Assembly: GCF_015207375.1 (NCBI RefSeq)
Contig: NZ_JADEWY010000014.1
Coordinates: forward strand, 1 to 64,000
Reading direction: 5' to 3'
From: Coleofasciculus sp. LEGE 07092
GTDB lineage: Bacteria; Cyanobacteriota; Cyanobacteriia; Cyanobacteriales; Coleofasciculaceae
DNA: 64,000 nt
Shown here: positions 34,572-43,469 of the stretch, in pieces
How the letters are laid out: each line of letters opens with the position of its first letter
How positions within the stretch are numbered: position 1 is the first letter of the stretch
Notes under the pieces: generated by a model
The model's input: the letters and a program-made list of their open reading frames with translations, nothing else
Told to the model about the DNA's origin: nothing
The model's database searches: none
Translations under genes and position numbers: made by a program

Positions 34572-35954
34572 CTAACCCAAACAAGCTGCTAAATCTTCAT
34601 CGGGTGTAGTAATCGCCTGGAGGTTGTACTTCTGTGACAGTAACTTAAATACATTTGGCGAGATAAAAGCTGGCAGTGTGGGACCTAAGCGGATATCTTT
34701 AATTCCCAAATACAGCAGGGTTAGCAAAATGGCTACCGCTTTCTGTTCGTACCACGAAAGAATCATGGATAACGGCAATTGATTTACATCAACCTTAAAG
34801 GCATTCGCTAAGGCTAAAGCAATTTGAATAGCAGAGTACGCATCATTGCACTGACCCACATCCATTAACCGAGGAATACCACCGATATCTCCCAAGTCTT
34901 TATCAAAGAAGCGGAACTTACCGCAAGCAAGCGTCAAAACTACACAATCGTTCGGTACTTTTTCGACAAATTCGCTGTAGTAGTTGCGGACTGGTTTAGC
35001 ACCATCACAACCACCGACTAAGAAGAAGTGGCGAATCGTTCCCTTCTTAACTGCGTCAATCACGTCACTTGCAACACTAAGTACCGCATTCCGCGCAAAT
35101 CCGGTCATCACTTGGCGCGGTTCCCCATCGTCTGTAAAACCGGGTAACATTTCGCCGTGAGTATAAATAGAAATACCCGTGTCTACGGTTTGTTTGAGAA
35201 GTTCTTCAAGTTCTTTGAGGTCGTGACCTGATACTAAAATAGCTTTGCCTTTTTTGGCATTGAGAGGAACAGGGGTGGGAATGGGATGACCGTAAGTTTC
35301 AGTATTACCTGCATCGAGAAGTTCCATTGCCCGCAGATTAATTTCACCGACTTGCAGGGCAATGCTTACCCAGTCATCAAGGCTGAGATCTTGGCGTCCG
35401 AGATTGGCTAATGTTTCGTGGAAGAAGGCATACACTCGGTCATCCTCTTGACCCAGTTCTTGGGCATGGTAGACGTAGGCAGCGATTCCTTTGATTCCGT
35501 AAATGATAGTCAGTTTCAGGGAGAAAATATCAACGTTTTTCGCGGCTTTGCTGATAAAGTCAAATTCAATATCTCTACCTTGTTGGACTAAGCCGTCTAG
35601 GGTAGTCGGTGGTTCAAAGGATGCCAAATCAGAATAGTCTACAGGGGGGGCGATTAACTGGATTTGAGTTTTTAAATCTTCACGCAGTGCGATCGCTTGA
35701 TGGATGTAGTTGACAAAGCTCTCTGGGTTGAAGTTTACATTAGTCAGGGTAGAAAAGAGCGTTTCGCAGGTAAAGACATCGGCGTTGCGCGTTGAGATAC
35801 CCAAGTGACGGGCGCGGATTGCCACTTCACCCAATCCTCGCAGGCAGTGAGTCAGCAAGTCTTGCAGGGCATCGACTTCTGGGCTTTTCCCGCAGGAACC
35901 CCACTGATAGCATCCTTGTCCTCCGGCGGTTTGTTCGCACTGGCTGCAAAACAT
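34572..35954 (-). CDS. hcp: Hydroxylamine reductase (hybrid-cluster protein) with internal deletion
   Basis: Hcp carries a cubane cluster and a hybrid Fe-S-O cluster and acts on hydroxylamine or NO in nitrosative stress. The N-terminal Cys set (MFCSQCEQ, GQGCYQWGSCGK) and most hybrid-cluster ligands are present: His in SGHDLKELEE, Glu in THGEMLP, Cys in VGGCDGAK, TLACGKFRF and GQCNDAYS, Glu in WYEQKA. The protein has 460 residues where ~550 are usual. THGEMLP jumps straight to GFTDDGEPRQVMTGFARN, so about 90 residues are missing, including the block holding the TTNC cysteine ligand. The reading frame stays open. It may be inactive. A CRP/FNR-type palindrome lies upstream. Confidence 0.9.
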   Translation of the reverse strand: MFCSQCEQTAGGQGCYQWGSCGKSPEVDALQDLLTHCLRGLGEVAIRARHLGISTRNADVFTCETLFSTLTNVNFNPESFVNYIHQAIALREDLKTQIQLIAPPVDYSDLASFEPPTTLDGLVQQGRDIEFDFISKAAKNVDIFSLKLTIIYGIKGIAAYVYHAQELGQEDDRVYAFFHETLANLGRQDLSLDDWVSIALQVGEINLRAMELLDAGNTETYGHPIPTPVPLNAKKGKAILVSGHDLKELEELLKQTVDTGISIYTHGEMLPGFTDDGEPRQVMTGFARNAVLSVASDVIDAVKKGTIRHFFLVGGCDGAKPVRNYYSEFVEKVPNDCVVLTLACGKFRFFDKDLGDIGGIPRLMDVGQCNDAYSAIQIALALANAFKVDVNQLPLSMILSWYEQKAVAILLTLLYLGIKDIRLGPTLPAFISPNVFKLLSQKYNLQAITTPDEDLAACLG

Positions 35955-36012
35955 AGGTCAGGTTTCCTTTTTCCTCATCTATGCTCACTGTAGGATGGGT
36001 AAAGAGAAAGCG

Positions 36013-36030
36013 CCTTGACTTAAGTCAAGG
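36013..36030. promoter_or_regulatory. Perfect palindrome upstream of hcp, CRP/FNR-type operator candidate
   Basis: CCTTGACTTAAGTCAAGG is a perfect 18-bp palindrome whose core TTGAC-N4-GTCAA matches the general shape of FNR/Dnr-type sites. Its centre is 67 bp upstream of the hcp ATG, a position suiting activation of a promoter just downstream. hcp genes are often controlled by CRP/FNR-family nitrosative-stress regulators. Confidence 0.5.
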
Positions 36031-36095
36031 GAGGTGTGGGGGTGAGGGCACTAGACTTTTGTCGGTGAGTAATTTTAAATGGTGCAAAATGTGAG

Positions 36096-37241
36096 TTAAG
36101 GAATAAATTCCGTTACCACTCTATCTCCACTAGCACCACTGCTAACGACAATACTTTGATCCTGAAGTTTACCCACTGCCGTCGCACCCGTTACGTTAAA
36201 GGGTGGATCAATTTGTTTGTAAATTACGTTCCCCGAAGCTTGGATATTCTGAGTTGGAATCTCCCACCTCATTTGATTGGCGTAGAGTTCAGCTTGGTTG
36301 CGACTGCCAACACCTTGAACACCACCTGTCAAATTAGCCACGTTTTTCTCCAAATCAACCTGACCCTGATTGGCGGTAAGTACGACGTTCTCTTTCTGAT
36401 GAAAAATTTTGACCGGTTGGTCTGAAAGTACCGTTTCAGTATTCAAGTTCCAGATAGCTGAATTGGTAGATATCAAAACGGGTGGGTCTACGGATGTGAA
36501 TTGAGCGTTCTGCTTGAGGATTGCAACCTTGGTTTTCAGATTATACTCAGACTGATCTGCCTCTACCCGTTCTATCACAGTCTTGTCTTTGTATCGTTCC
36601 ATCCGGGATCGCTGGTCTCCAATCAATTTCTGCTCTTTGATTTGCCAGACCAGATGTTCTGTTTTCATCTGCAAGTTCGGGTTTTTAGAAAGTGCTGTAA
36701 CCGACCCTTTCAAGTCCACTTGCTGCTTGCGAGTGATATAGCGTCCTTCTTTTGCCGAAGCCTCAATTTGTTCAGGATGGATGCCTTTCAAGTTGTTGCG
36801 CACCACTAACAAATCGTCCTGAGGATACCATTCCAGCTCATCACCCTTGAATACAGTGCCGTTGCGGGTGTCAGTGGCAGTAATCTTCCCTTTCAGCAGG
36901 ATTGTTTTCCCATCCTCTTGAACTTCACCGCTATCGGCTGACACTTGCACAACCAATTTGCCATCTTGGAACAAGTCCCCCGTTGGCTTTTCAATCAGAG
37001 CGGTTTTTTTATCGTTAATGTAGGTGGCTTTTTCTGCTTTGACTCGCCATAGAGGATGCCCTTTTTCATCAAACTGATCTAAGGTGACATTGTTAAAGAC
37101 GAGACTTCCTTCAATTTCCGTTGCTGACGTATCTTTATCTAGCTTCTTAGCGGTGCGGCGGTCAGACTGACAGGCGGATAGGGAAGTCAGTGCCAACAGA
37201 CATAAACTGAAAGCAAAAAAATTTTTGAAACTCAAAATCAT
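36096..37241 (-). CDS. lptC: LPS export protein LptC, cyanobacterial long form
   Basis: A lipoprotein signal (hydrophobic to LLALTSLSACQ, lipobox with Cys) leads into repeated beta-strand units of the LptA/LptC type: GSLVFNNVTLDQFDEKGHPLWRVKAEKATY and further GDELEWYP, VADQSEYN-like and LYANQMRW repeats. At about 380 residues it is roughly twice the E. coli LptC, as is normal in cyanobacteria. It bridges the inner membrane LptBFG and periplasmic LptA. ATG 37241 is used; GTG 37271 is possible. The LabA-like gene is 86 bp upstream on the same strand. Confidence 0.82.
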   Translation of the reverse strand: MILSFKNFFAFSLCLLALTSLSACQSDRRTAKKLDKDTSATEIEGSLVFNNVTLDQFDEKGHPLWRVKAEKATYINDKKTALIEKPTGDLFQDGKLVVQVSADSGEVQEDGKTILLKGKITATDTRNGTVFKGDELEWYPQDDLLVVRNNLKGIHPEQIEASAKEGRYITRKQQVDLKGSVTALSKNPNLQMKTEHLVWQIKEQKLIGDQRSRMERYKDKTVIERVEADQSEYNLKTKVAILKQNAQFTSVDPPVLISTNSAIWNLNTETVLSDQPVKIFHQKENVVLTANQGQVDLEKNVANLTGGVQGVGSRNQAELYANQMRWEIPTQNIQASGNVIYKQIDPPFNVTGATAVGKLQDQSIVVSSGASGDRVVTEFIP

Positions 37242-37298
37242 TGAGGACAAATTTGTATTGAATCCAGACACCAGCCATTAGTCATCAACTTTTGAAGG

Positions 37299-37333
37299 AC
37301 TAATGACTAATGATTAATGACTAGTTACTAATG
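37299..37333. repeat. Heptanucleotide tandem repeat (STRR), ACTAATG type
   Basis: Five 7-bp units: ACTAATG, ACTAATG, ATTAATG, ACTAGTT, ACTAATG. Short tandem heptamers are typical of filamentous cyanobacterial genomes. It overlaps the last codons of the LabA-like gene. Confidence 0.7.
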
Positions 37334-37945
37334 ACCCATTGATTGTTCTTCTGGTTCGTCCATCATGCCGATACCGGACAATGGACGGTAGGTGTAGTTT
37401 TGTCGGGGTGTCTTGCGGATAGTGTCTTGGATTTGATCTAGATCGATGTAGCGATCTGCAACGTTAATGAGACTATCGCTAGTCATTGAACGCAAACTCA
37501 CTACCTCAACCCGAACCCCCCGATAGCTGACAGCATCTACGGCATATGCCAAATCACCATCGCCACTGACAAGAACGGCGGTGTCGTAGGAACCCACCAG
37601 TGCCATCATGTCTACGGCAATTTCTACGTCTAAATTGGCTTTTTTCGAGCCATCGGGTAGCTGTACCAAATCCTTGGCAATAACTCGATAACCGTTACGG
37701 CGCATCCACAGCAAAAAGCCCTGTTGCTTTTCGTTAGTGCGATCGACGCCCGTGTAAAAGAAAGAACGCAGCAATCTTGAACCTGCGGTTAAACGAACCA
37801 ACAACTTAGTATAGTCAATTTCAATTCCCAGTTGCAAGGCAGCATAAAACAAGTTTGAACCGTCAATGAAAATAGCTACCCGACCGCGATTTTCTAAAAC
37901 TTGTTCAGGTGTAAAAATTGGATCAGTATTAAAGTTATTCAACAT
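37328..37945 (-). CDS. LabA/DUF88-like NYN domain protein
   Basis: The 205-residue protein has the NYN core: RVAIFIDGSNLFYAALQLG (first Asp), LDVEIAVDMMAL (second acidic pair) and TAVLVSGDGDLAYAVDAVSYRGVRVEVVS. LabA-like proteins are linked in cyanobacteria to circadian feedback and to RNA metabolism. The ATG at 37945 is chosen over a start at 38002 because the extension is not NYN-like. A Pro/Glu-rich tail ends MDEPEEQSMGH. Its location between lptC and a metG relic is notable. Confidence 0.88.
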   Translation of the reverse strand: MLNNFNTDPIFTPEQVLENRGRVAIFIDGSNLFYAALQLGIEIDYTKLLVRLTAGSRLLRSFFYTGVDRTNEKQQGFLLWMRRNGYRVIAKDLVQLPDGSKKANLDVEIAVDMMALVGSYDTAVLVSGDGDLAYAVDAVSYRGVRVEVVSLRSMTSDSLINVADRYIDLDQIQDTIRKTPRQNYTYRPLSGIGMMDEPEEQSMGH

Positions 37946-38022
37946 TATTGTTATGCCTCGGTTTTTTATGTTAAAAACGGTAGATGCCTCCTTTTTCCAC
38001 AATTTCCACCTTGGGTAACCCG

Positions 38023-38883
38023 TCAGTTAATCTCGTGTGGAAGGCGACGGAACAAGCTTAAGCTTGACTCCAATCGCGAAAAAACAGGTTTTGGCGTATC
38101 CAAGCTCTGCTTAGAGGGAAAAATCCCCCATAGAGCGTGAGTCGGATAGGTTGCTGAATTTTTAATGAGAGCTTTTTCGTAAATGTCAATTGGATAGCCT
38201 AGCTTTTGGTAAATAGCGGTGCTGATATTGGCAATAATCGGTGAGAGTAGATAAGCTGCTAGTCTAACTGATTCCCAGATTGTGTACAATACCTGATCGA
38301 CGGATTGCTGTTTCCCTTGCTTATAGGAGTTCCAGAGTACTTGGTCGTCCAAAAACTTGTTACAAGCTTCTGTCCGGATCAATATCTGGCAGCAACCTTT
38401 ACTAAAAGTTGGGGCTTTGTCAGCTTTCGCAATCCACTCCCTCAATTTTAGACGGATGGCATTGGGAGAGTGCTCCCCTAAAATTGCTTGAGTTGGGATA
38501 GCCGACACTGAAGCCCTACAGTATTTGTTCGCTTTATCCAATATTCCCTTGAGCCAGTTTCCGCGATCGCCTACAAGATCAGTATTCACACTATTATTAA
38601 AACGAATTTCGCGAAAGCCCCCATCTTGGCTCAACTTTGTCCCATTGAGGAAGTCGTAGCAAATCGCCTCAGTACCATAACCCTCGATCAACTCCTCTAG
38701 ATTGAGGGTTTTATCGAGAATTTTTCTCATTTTCTGACTATATTCCGTTAGGAAGCCATGACCGCATACTTGTGCGACAATTGTAAGCTCTTCTGAACCT
38801 AGCATGACAGACCCGCAAACAGTATGAAATTGCAGAATATCTTTATTAATGAGAACACCCTCCCGCCAATTCGCTTTTAAATT
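38023..38883 (-). pseudogene. metG: Relic of methionyl-tRNA synthetase (C-terminal part)
   Basis: The frame, open back to 38883 without a start at its true 5' end, matches MetRS in order: LINKDILQFHTVCGSVML, VCGHGFLTEYSQKMRKILDKTLNL, GTEAICYDFL, GGFREIRFNNSVNTDLVGDRGN, then the anticodon-binding domain WESVRLAAYLLSPIIANI and THALWGIFPSKQSL. The KMSKS signature is replaced by KMRKI, the DxxRYYFLRE and DLxNxLGN blocks are eroded, and the Rossmann half with HIGH is gone. An ATG at 38805 would give 260 residues. Decay in place after replacement by another MetRS is the simplest reading. A working metG must lie outside the window. Confidence 0.8.
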
Positions 38884-39230
38884 CTAGTGTACGGCTACGA
38901 GTACCAACTCTCGTCGATAAATCTACTCGGCTTTACTTAGCATTTTTAGCAGAAAACGTATCAATTACTACAAAGAATTCCATAACCTTACTCAAGGTTG
39001 TTTAAAAAAATTGAAATAACTCTAAAAAAGATATTAATTCTCAATATTGGGGATCGCGGCTGCTTTATCTGAGATGCATTGAGAGCCGTCAGTCCCTGAA
39101 GCAGTTTGTCAAACCCGTAAATAGCTAAGTATCGTAAAGAAAGATTAACTAGGGCGAGGATCGTTGCAACCTAGGATTTGGTGCGCAAACAATCTCGTTT
39201 GATACTTCGCGATTGAATGGAACGATAATA
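38884..39230. other. Intergenic region upstream of the metG relic and hydrolase
   Basis: About 345 AT-rich bp. No continuation of MetRS-like sequence was recognised in the minus frames beyond 38883, so the 5' half has been deleted or has diverged. The promoter of the 39231 hydrolase is presumably near its 3' end. Confidence 0.4.
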
Positions 39231-40067
39231 ATGGTACGAATAACGAGTCATCCTTGTCTTCTGACACCGGGAGAACTAAAACCCGAGTCTCCCTTGTTCG
39301 TATTTTTACCGGGGATGGATGGAACGGGTCAGTTGTTGCGATCGCAGACCCAAGGCTTAACCCAAGCATTTGATGTTCGATGCTTGGCAATTCCTCCCGA
39401 CGATCTCAACCACTGGGATGACCTCACCGACGAGGTGATACACCTCATTGAAGCAGAATTGACCGAGCGCCCTTCTCGTTCAGTGTATCTGTGTGGGGAG
39501 TCCTTTGGGGGCTGTTTGGCGCTAAAGGTCGCACTGAGAGCTTCTCATCTGTTTGACCGAATTATTCTGAGCAATCCAGCAACCTCCTTCAGTCAGCAAC
39601 CTTGGTTCCTGTGGGGATCACCGTTGATTAGCTGGCTACCAGGCAATTTTTACAGCCTATCCGCTTTAGGATTTTTACCCTTTTTAGCCTCACTAGACAA
39701 GCTAGCCCCGAGCGATCGCCGCGCCCTTTTAGATGCCATGCGCTCTGTGCCTGCAAAAACCGCGAATTGGCGCTTGTCGATGTTGAAGGAGTTTAATGTT
39801 GACGAAGGGCAACTCGAACGCTTGACTCAACCCATCTTGGTTATAGCCAGTGCTGCTGATCGGTTATGGTCTTCATTACCAGAAGCCAAGTACCTGGTTG
39901 AATGCCTACCCAACGCCAAGATGTTGGTATTACCTCACTCAGGTCATGCCTGCTTGCTAGAAGCAGCCGTAAACCTCTTTGAGATTCTCAACGACCATGA
40001 TTTCTTAGATTCTTCTGTTTTTGCACGAGCAACAGCAACCAGTTCAACGGAAATTATTGGGGTCTAA
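39231..40067 (+). CDS. Alpha/beta hydrolase
   Basis: A 278-residue soluble hydrolase: PLFVFLPGMDGTGQLL (oxyanion loop), VYLCGESFGGCLALKVA (nucleophile elbow GESFGG), VIASAADRLWSS (acid) and LPHSGHACLLEA (His). The pattern resembles the esterase half of plant and cyanobacterial phytyl-ester/diacylglycerol acyltransferase-like proteins, but no acyltransferase domain follows. The start at 39231 directly precedes the conserved region; an ATG at 39213 is an alternative. The 3' end overlaps the convergent COP23 gene by 24 bp. Confidence 0.85.
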   Translation: MVRITSHPCLLTPGELKPESPLFVFLPGMDGTGQLLRSQTQGLTQAFDVRCLAIPPDDLNHWDDLTDEVIHLIEAELTERPSRSVYLCGESFGGCLALKVALRASHLFDRIILSNPATSFSQQPWFLWGSPLISWLPGNFYSLSALGFLPFLASLDKLAPSDRRALLDAMRSVPAKTANWRLSMLKEFNVDEGQLERLTQPILVIASAADRLWSSLPEAKYLVECLPNAKMLVLPHSGHACLLEAAVNLFEILNDHDFLDSSVFARATATSSTEIIGV

Positions 40068-40829
40068 GCGACGATTAGAACGCACCCGGCTTCCCCCACG
40101 CAACTGGGTACCTGTGCCACCGTCGGCTGGGTCTAAAAACGGTCGTAGGTTAATGCTATCGGCGGAACGCCCAATCGGGGTTTTGCCCATTCCCAAAGCA
40201 GATAGCCCCTCATTTAACACTTGATTCACTAACTCGGAACTCCTACCCCCTTCTACAAACGTTGCTACCGCATCGGTTTGCTCACCGCTATCGGCAACGG
40301 TTAAGTTTTCAAACACAAGGTCGCGGGTTTGCTGGGGATCTTGACCGGGAGGCACGGTCAGCACAATTTGACAGGCAGAATTTTTCTGGGTGGTGACACA
40401 GATGATATCGTAATTGTTTTCGACACCCGTTTGCATTTCTAGCAAGCCATCCGAGCGGTAAAATTCTAGACGCCTGCTGATCTCGTTACAGCGCCGTTCT
40501 GCTGACCAGCCACCGCCCATAGCACTGGGAGTTGCCCAAGGATAAGTTTGACCGGGTTGGCTTTCAGGATGGTACATCACACTATACTCCCCATCCACGA
40601 ATTGGCAGGTAAACCGAGGAGCATCGGAGTCATTGGCTTCAGATTGAGTATCTTGAGCTAATGTAGTTTTAGGGGATAGCTGGGATTGGACATCAGTGGA
40701 TGTTTGGGAGCCGTTTGCGGCAAAGGCGCTATTGCCTGTTAAGAAAATTGCAGTACTGGCTGACAAACCAAGGGTTTTAATTAATAAAGACATTCGCTCT
40801 GATTTGGGAGTATACTGCGAGAATCTCAT
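40044..40829 (-). CDS. COP23-domain secreted protein
   Basis: A signal peptide (SLLIKTLGLSASTAIFLTGNSAFA) precedes a linker and the COP23 domain: PRFTCQFVDGEYSVMYHPES, then YPWATPSAMGGGWSAERRCNEISRRLEFYRSDGL, with the CVTTQ...ACQIVLTVPPGQDP end and a Cys pattern suggesting disulfides. COP23 was described as a circadian oscillating membrane protein of cyanobacteria; its role is unknown. The ATG at 40829 is chosen because GAAGGA sits 8 bp before it; 40838 and 40793 are alternatives. A basic, Asn-rich tail extends past the domain. Confidence 0.82.
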   Translation of the reverse strand: MRFSQYTPKSERMSLLIKTLGLSASTAIFLTGNSAFAANGSQTSTDVQSQLSPKTTLAQDTQSEANDSDAPRFTCQFVDGEYSVMYHPESQPGQTYPWATPSAMGGGWSAERRCNEISRRLEFYRSDGLLEMQTGVENNYDIICVTTQKNSACQIVLTVPPGQDPQQTRDLVFENLTVADSGEQTDAVATFVEGGRSSELVNQVLNEGLSALGMGKTPIGRSADSINLRPFLDPADGGTGTQLRGGSRVRSNRRLDPNNFR

Positions 40830-41137
40830 AGAATCCATCCTTCAGTATTTAATTGGGATTGCGGCTACCAGGGTTTAGCTCGATAAAGCAGAGTGATCGC
40901 CGTTGGGGGTTGGCAGACGGTCGGGGGTAATTTAACCCGTAGACGGAAGCATTGGGATAGTGGTTCCCCATTTACCCTGATTCTATTACCACAAAAAGCT
41001 GACTTTAAAAAGATTGCCTGTTGATATTAATCAGTTTGCTGATGTTTGATTAAATGGGTTAATGTCAACAAATCTTTATCATGTCGTTAAGAAGCTTTAT
41101 ACTACCAAAGGATACTAGATAAGGAGCAAAGACAACG
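40830..41137. other. Divergent intergenic region COP23 / crtR
   Basis: A 308-bp gap with both promoters. An AT-rich tract lies at 40985-41060 before crtR. No repeat or recognised operator was seen. Confidence 0.4.
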
Positions 41138-42040
41138 ATGTCGGAGGCCACAAAGCCGCTGACAGTACCCAGAGAGTTTCTGGGTCCTCCCGATGACTTT
41201 AATCTAACTTTACTAATGTTCATAGTAGCGATCGCCTTGATCGTTTTCTCAACCTGTGGATATTGGTTGTGGGATTGGTACGAGCCGTTCTGCTTTGGCA
41301 TTAACGTCTTGGCATTGCACATGGCAGGAACGGTTATTCACGATGCTTCTCACAATGTCGCTCACAAAAATCGCATAGCAAATGCGCTGATGGGTCATGG
41401 GAGTGCGCTGATGTTGGGCTTTGCCTTCCCAGTATTCACGCGAGTCCACATGCAGCACCATGCCAATGTTAACGACCCCGAAAACGACCCGGATCACTTT
41501 GTTTCAACGGGGGGTCCTCTATGGCTAATTGCCGCTCGTTTTTTTTATCACGAGATTTTTTTCTTTAAGCGTCGGTTGTGGCGCAAGTACGAGCTGTTGG
41601 AATGGTTCTTAAGTCGCTTATTTGTGGCAAGCATCATCTATCTGGCTTGTCAGTACGACTTTTTGGGCTACATCATGAATTTTTGGTTTGTACCAGCATT
41701 AGTGGTGGGTCTAGCCTTGGGCTTGTTTTTTGACTATCTGCCCCATCGCCCATTTAAAGAACGCGATCGCTGGAAAAATGCCAGAGTTTATCCGAGTCCC
41801 ATTCTCAATATTATGATTATGGGGCAAAACTACCACCTGATTCACCATCTGTGGCCCTCCATTCCCTGGTACAAATATCAGCCAGCCTATCGCGCAACCA
41901 AGCCTCTTTTAGAAGAAAAAGGCTGTCACCAATCTCTGGGACTGCTAAAGGGCAAAGATTTCCTGAGTTTTGTTTATGACATCTTTCTGGGAATCCGCTT
42001 TCATCACAAACCGTCGAAAAAGGAAGTAAAAGAGGTTTAA
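41138..42040 (+). CDS. crtR: Beta-carotene hydroxylase
   Basis: CrtR is a membrane di-iron hydroxylase that adds 3-hydroxyl groups to beta-ionone rings, giving zeaxanthin. The His boxes are present: HDASHN, FTRVHMQHHANVNDP, and NYHLIHHLWPSIPWY; three to four hydrophobic segments surround them. At 300 residues it has the standard length. It appears to be a single-gene unit; no other carotenoid gene is near. Confidence 0.96.
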   Translation: MSEATKPLTVPREFLGPPDDFNLTLLMFIVAIALIVFSTCGYWLWDWYEPFCFGINVLALHMAGTVIHDASHNVAHKNRIANALMGHGSALMLGFAFPVFTRVHMQHHANVNDPENDPDHFVSTGGPLWLIAARFFYHEIFFFKRRLWRKYELLEWFLSRLFVASIIYLACQYDFLGYIMNFWFVPALVVGLALGLFFDYLPHRPFKERDRWKNARVYPSPILNIMIMGQNYHLIHHLWPSIPWYKYQPAYRATKPLLEEKGCHQSLGLLKGKDFLSFVYDIFLGIRFHHKPSKKEVKEV

Positions 42041-42137
42041 TTCGGTTGTGGATAATCCCCTAAGGACATCTACTATGTAAGGAGGAATAGAGCGATCGCG
42101 TTACCCGCACACCGCACACTAGTCGGAGGAGTTGACC

Positions 42138-42983
42138 TTGGAGCTAAAGGAACGCTTACACGAACACCTGACTCAAGTGGTGCGCGATCGCGATCCTTAT
42201 CTGGCAACGGCTGGGCATTTTTACGTCCAGCAATACATCCGCCAACAGCTAGAACAGTGGGGCACAGTAGAAACCTACGAGTTCCAAGTGCGGGGAAAAA
42301 CTCATTTCAATCTAATCCTTAATTTACCTCCCTTCAATGGGAATAAGGCAGAATTACCGCCGATTTTGATAGGTGCTCATTACGACGCCGTACCTGGAAC
42401 CCCTGGTGCTGATGATAATGCCACGGGCGTTGCTGTACTGCTGGAATTGGCAAAAGCCTTTGCTACCCAACCGCTCAGACATCCCATTCGACTGGTTGCC
42501 TTTGATATGGAAGAATACGGGATGCTGGGAAGTTCGGAATATGCTGCCTACTTACAGCAACAACAGCAACCCCTGCGCTTGATGCTTTCTTTAGAAATGC
42601 TGGGCTATTGCGATTCAACCCCCAATTCACAACGCTATCCACCGGGACTGAAATACATTTACCCCAATCGCGGCAATTTTATCGGTTTGATTGGTAATTT
42701 ATCCACAATCCCCGACATGATACGCCTTAATCGCAGTATTCGGAACGTGGGAATTCCTAGTGAGTGGTTGCCTGTACCGAATCGAGGGGTAATGATTCGC
42801 GCTACCCGCCTGAGTGATCATTCTCCCTTCTGGGATCGGGGTTATCGGGCAATGATGGTAACGGACACGGCGTTTATGCGGAATCCTCACTACCATCAGC
42901 CGAGCGATCGCATTAATACCCTTGACTTAGATTTTCTCACGGGTGTCTGTCGTGGCTTAATAACTGGTATTCAAAATTTCTGA
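42138..42983 (+). CDS. M28-family zinc aminopeptidase-like protein
   Basis: The 281-residue domain carries the M28 di-zinc ligands: IGAHYDAVPGTPGADDNATG (His and bridging Asp), VAFDMEEYGMLGSSEYA (catalytic Glu and ligand), and a late HYHQPSDR His, with DHSPFWDRGYRAMMVTDTAF between them. No signal peptide is visible, so it may be cytoplasmic. The start is set at TTG 42138: GGAGGA at 42125-42130 is 7 bp away, whereas the in-frame TTG at 42132 would be only 1 bp from it. No ATG is available. Confidence 0.9.
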   Translation: MELKERLHEHLTQVVRDRDPYLATAGHFYVQQYIRQQLEQWGTVETYEFQVRGKTHFNLILNLPPFNGNKAELPPILIGAHYDAVPGTPGADDNATGVAVLLELAKAFATQPLRHPIRLVAFDMEEYGMLGSSEYAAYLQQQQQPLRLMLSLEMLGYCDSTPNSQRYPPGLKYIYPNRGNFIGLIGNLSTIPDMIRLNRSIRNVGIPSEWLPVPNRGVMIRATRLSDHSPFWDRGYRAMMVTDTAFMRNPHYHQPSDRINTLDLDFLTGVCRGLITGIQNF

Positions 42984-43044
42984 TGTCAAGAGATTTTACC
43001 AAATCCCCCTGCTAATCCAAAGGGAGGAGTATCCCGTGCAGTTT

Positions 43045-43152
43045 GTTTCAATCCCTGATAGGGATTAAGTGGAGTTTAAACATTGGTGAGTGGTTCTTTG
43101 CGCTGCCTTTAAAAAGTTTCAATCCCTGATAGGGATTAAGTGGAGTTTAAAC
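43045..43152. CRISPR. Orphan CRISPR mini-array: two identical 37-nt repeats, one 34-nt spacer
   Basis: Two exact 37-nt copies (43045-43081 and 43116-43152) begin GTTTCAATCCCTGATAGGG and end GGAGTTTAAAC. Each contains the perfect dyad AATCCCTGATAGGGATT. Between them is a 34-nt spacer (43082-43115). The repeat resembles the GTTTCAATCCCT-type repeats of cyanobacterial class 1 arrays. No cas gene or clear leader is adjacent. Confidence 0.85.
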
Positions 43153-43469
43153 CGCAGGCATCCAGAACCCTTGCTGTATTCAGTTTTCAAGGTGCATTGG
43201 TGACAGACTCCCCCTATAATAGCATTCCAGAGCCAAAGCTTGACAAGAGTAAATTTAAAAATAGCCTGAAATCTATTCATAGCAAAGCTTTCAGAAGCCG
43301 TGACACCCTCCTTTAAAAGGCAAAAGCTGCAAACCCTTGTGGAATAAGGAATGCAGCCCCAAAAATCAATCCCCTTCAGAAAACACCTACCGATTGTCAC
43401 CTTAAGCCCCAAAATCAGAATTGGCTGAGTTACGGCAAGACTGGGATGCTTGATTAGCTCAACTACTAC
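43153..43469. other. Gap between CRISPR and dnaJ
   Basis: About 315 bp with no further CRISPR repeat, no convincing ORF (a 97-codon minus frame at 43119-43412 overlaps the array and is spurious) and no recognised repeat. Confidence 0.4.
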
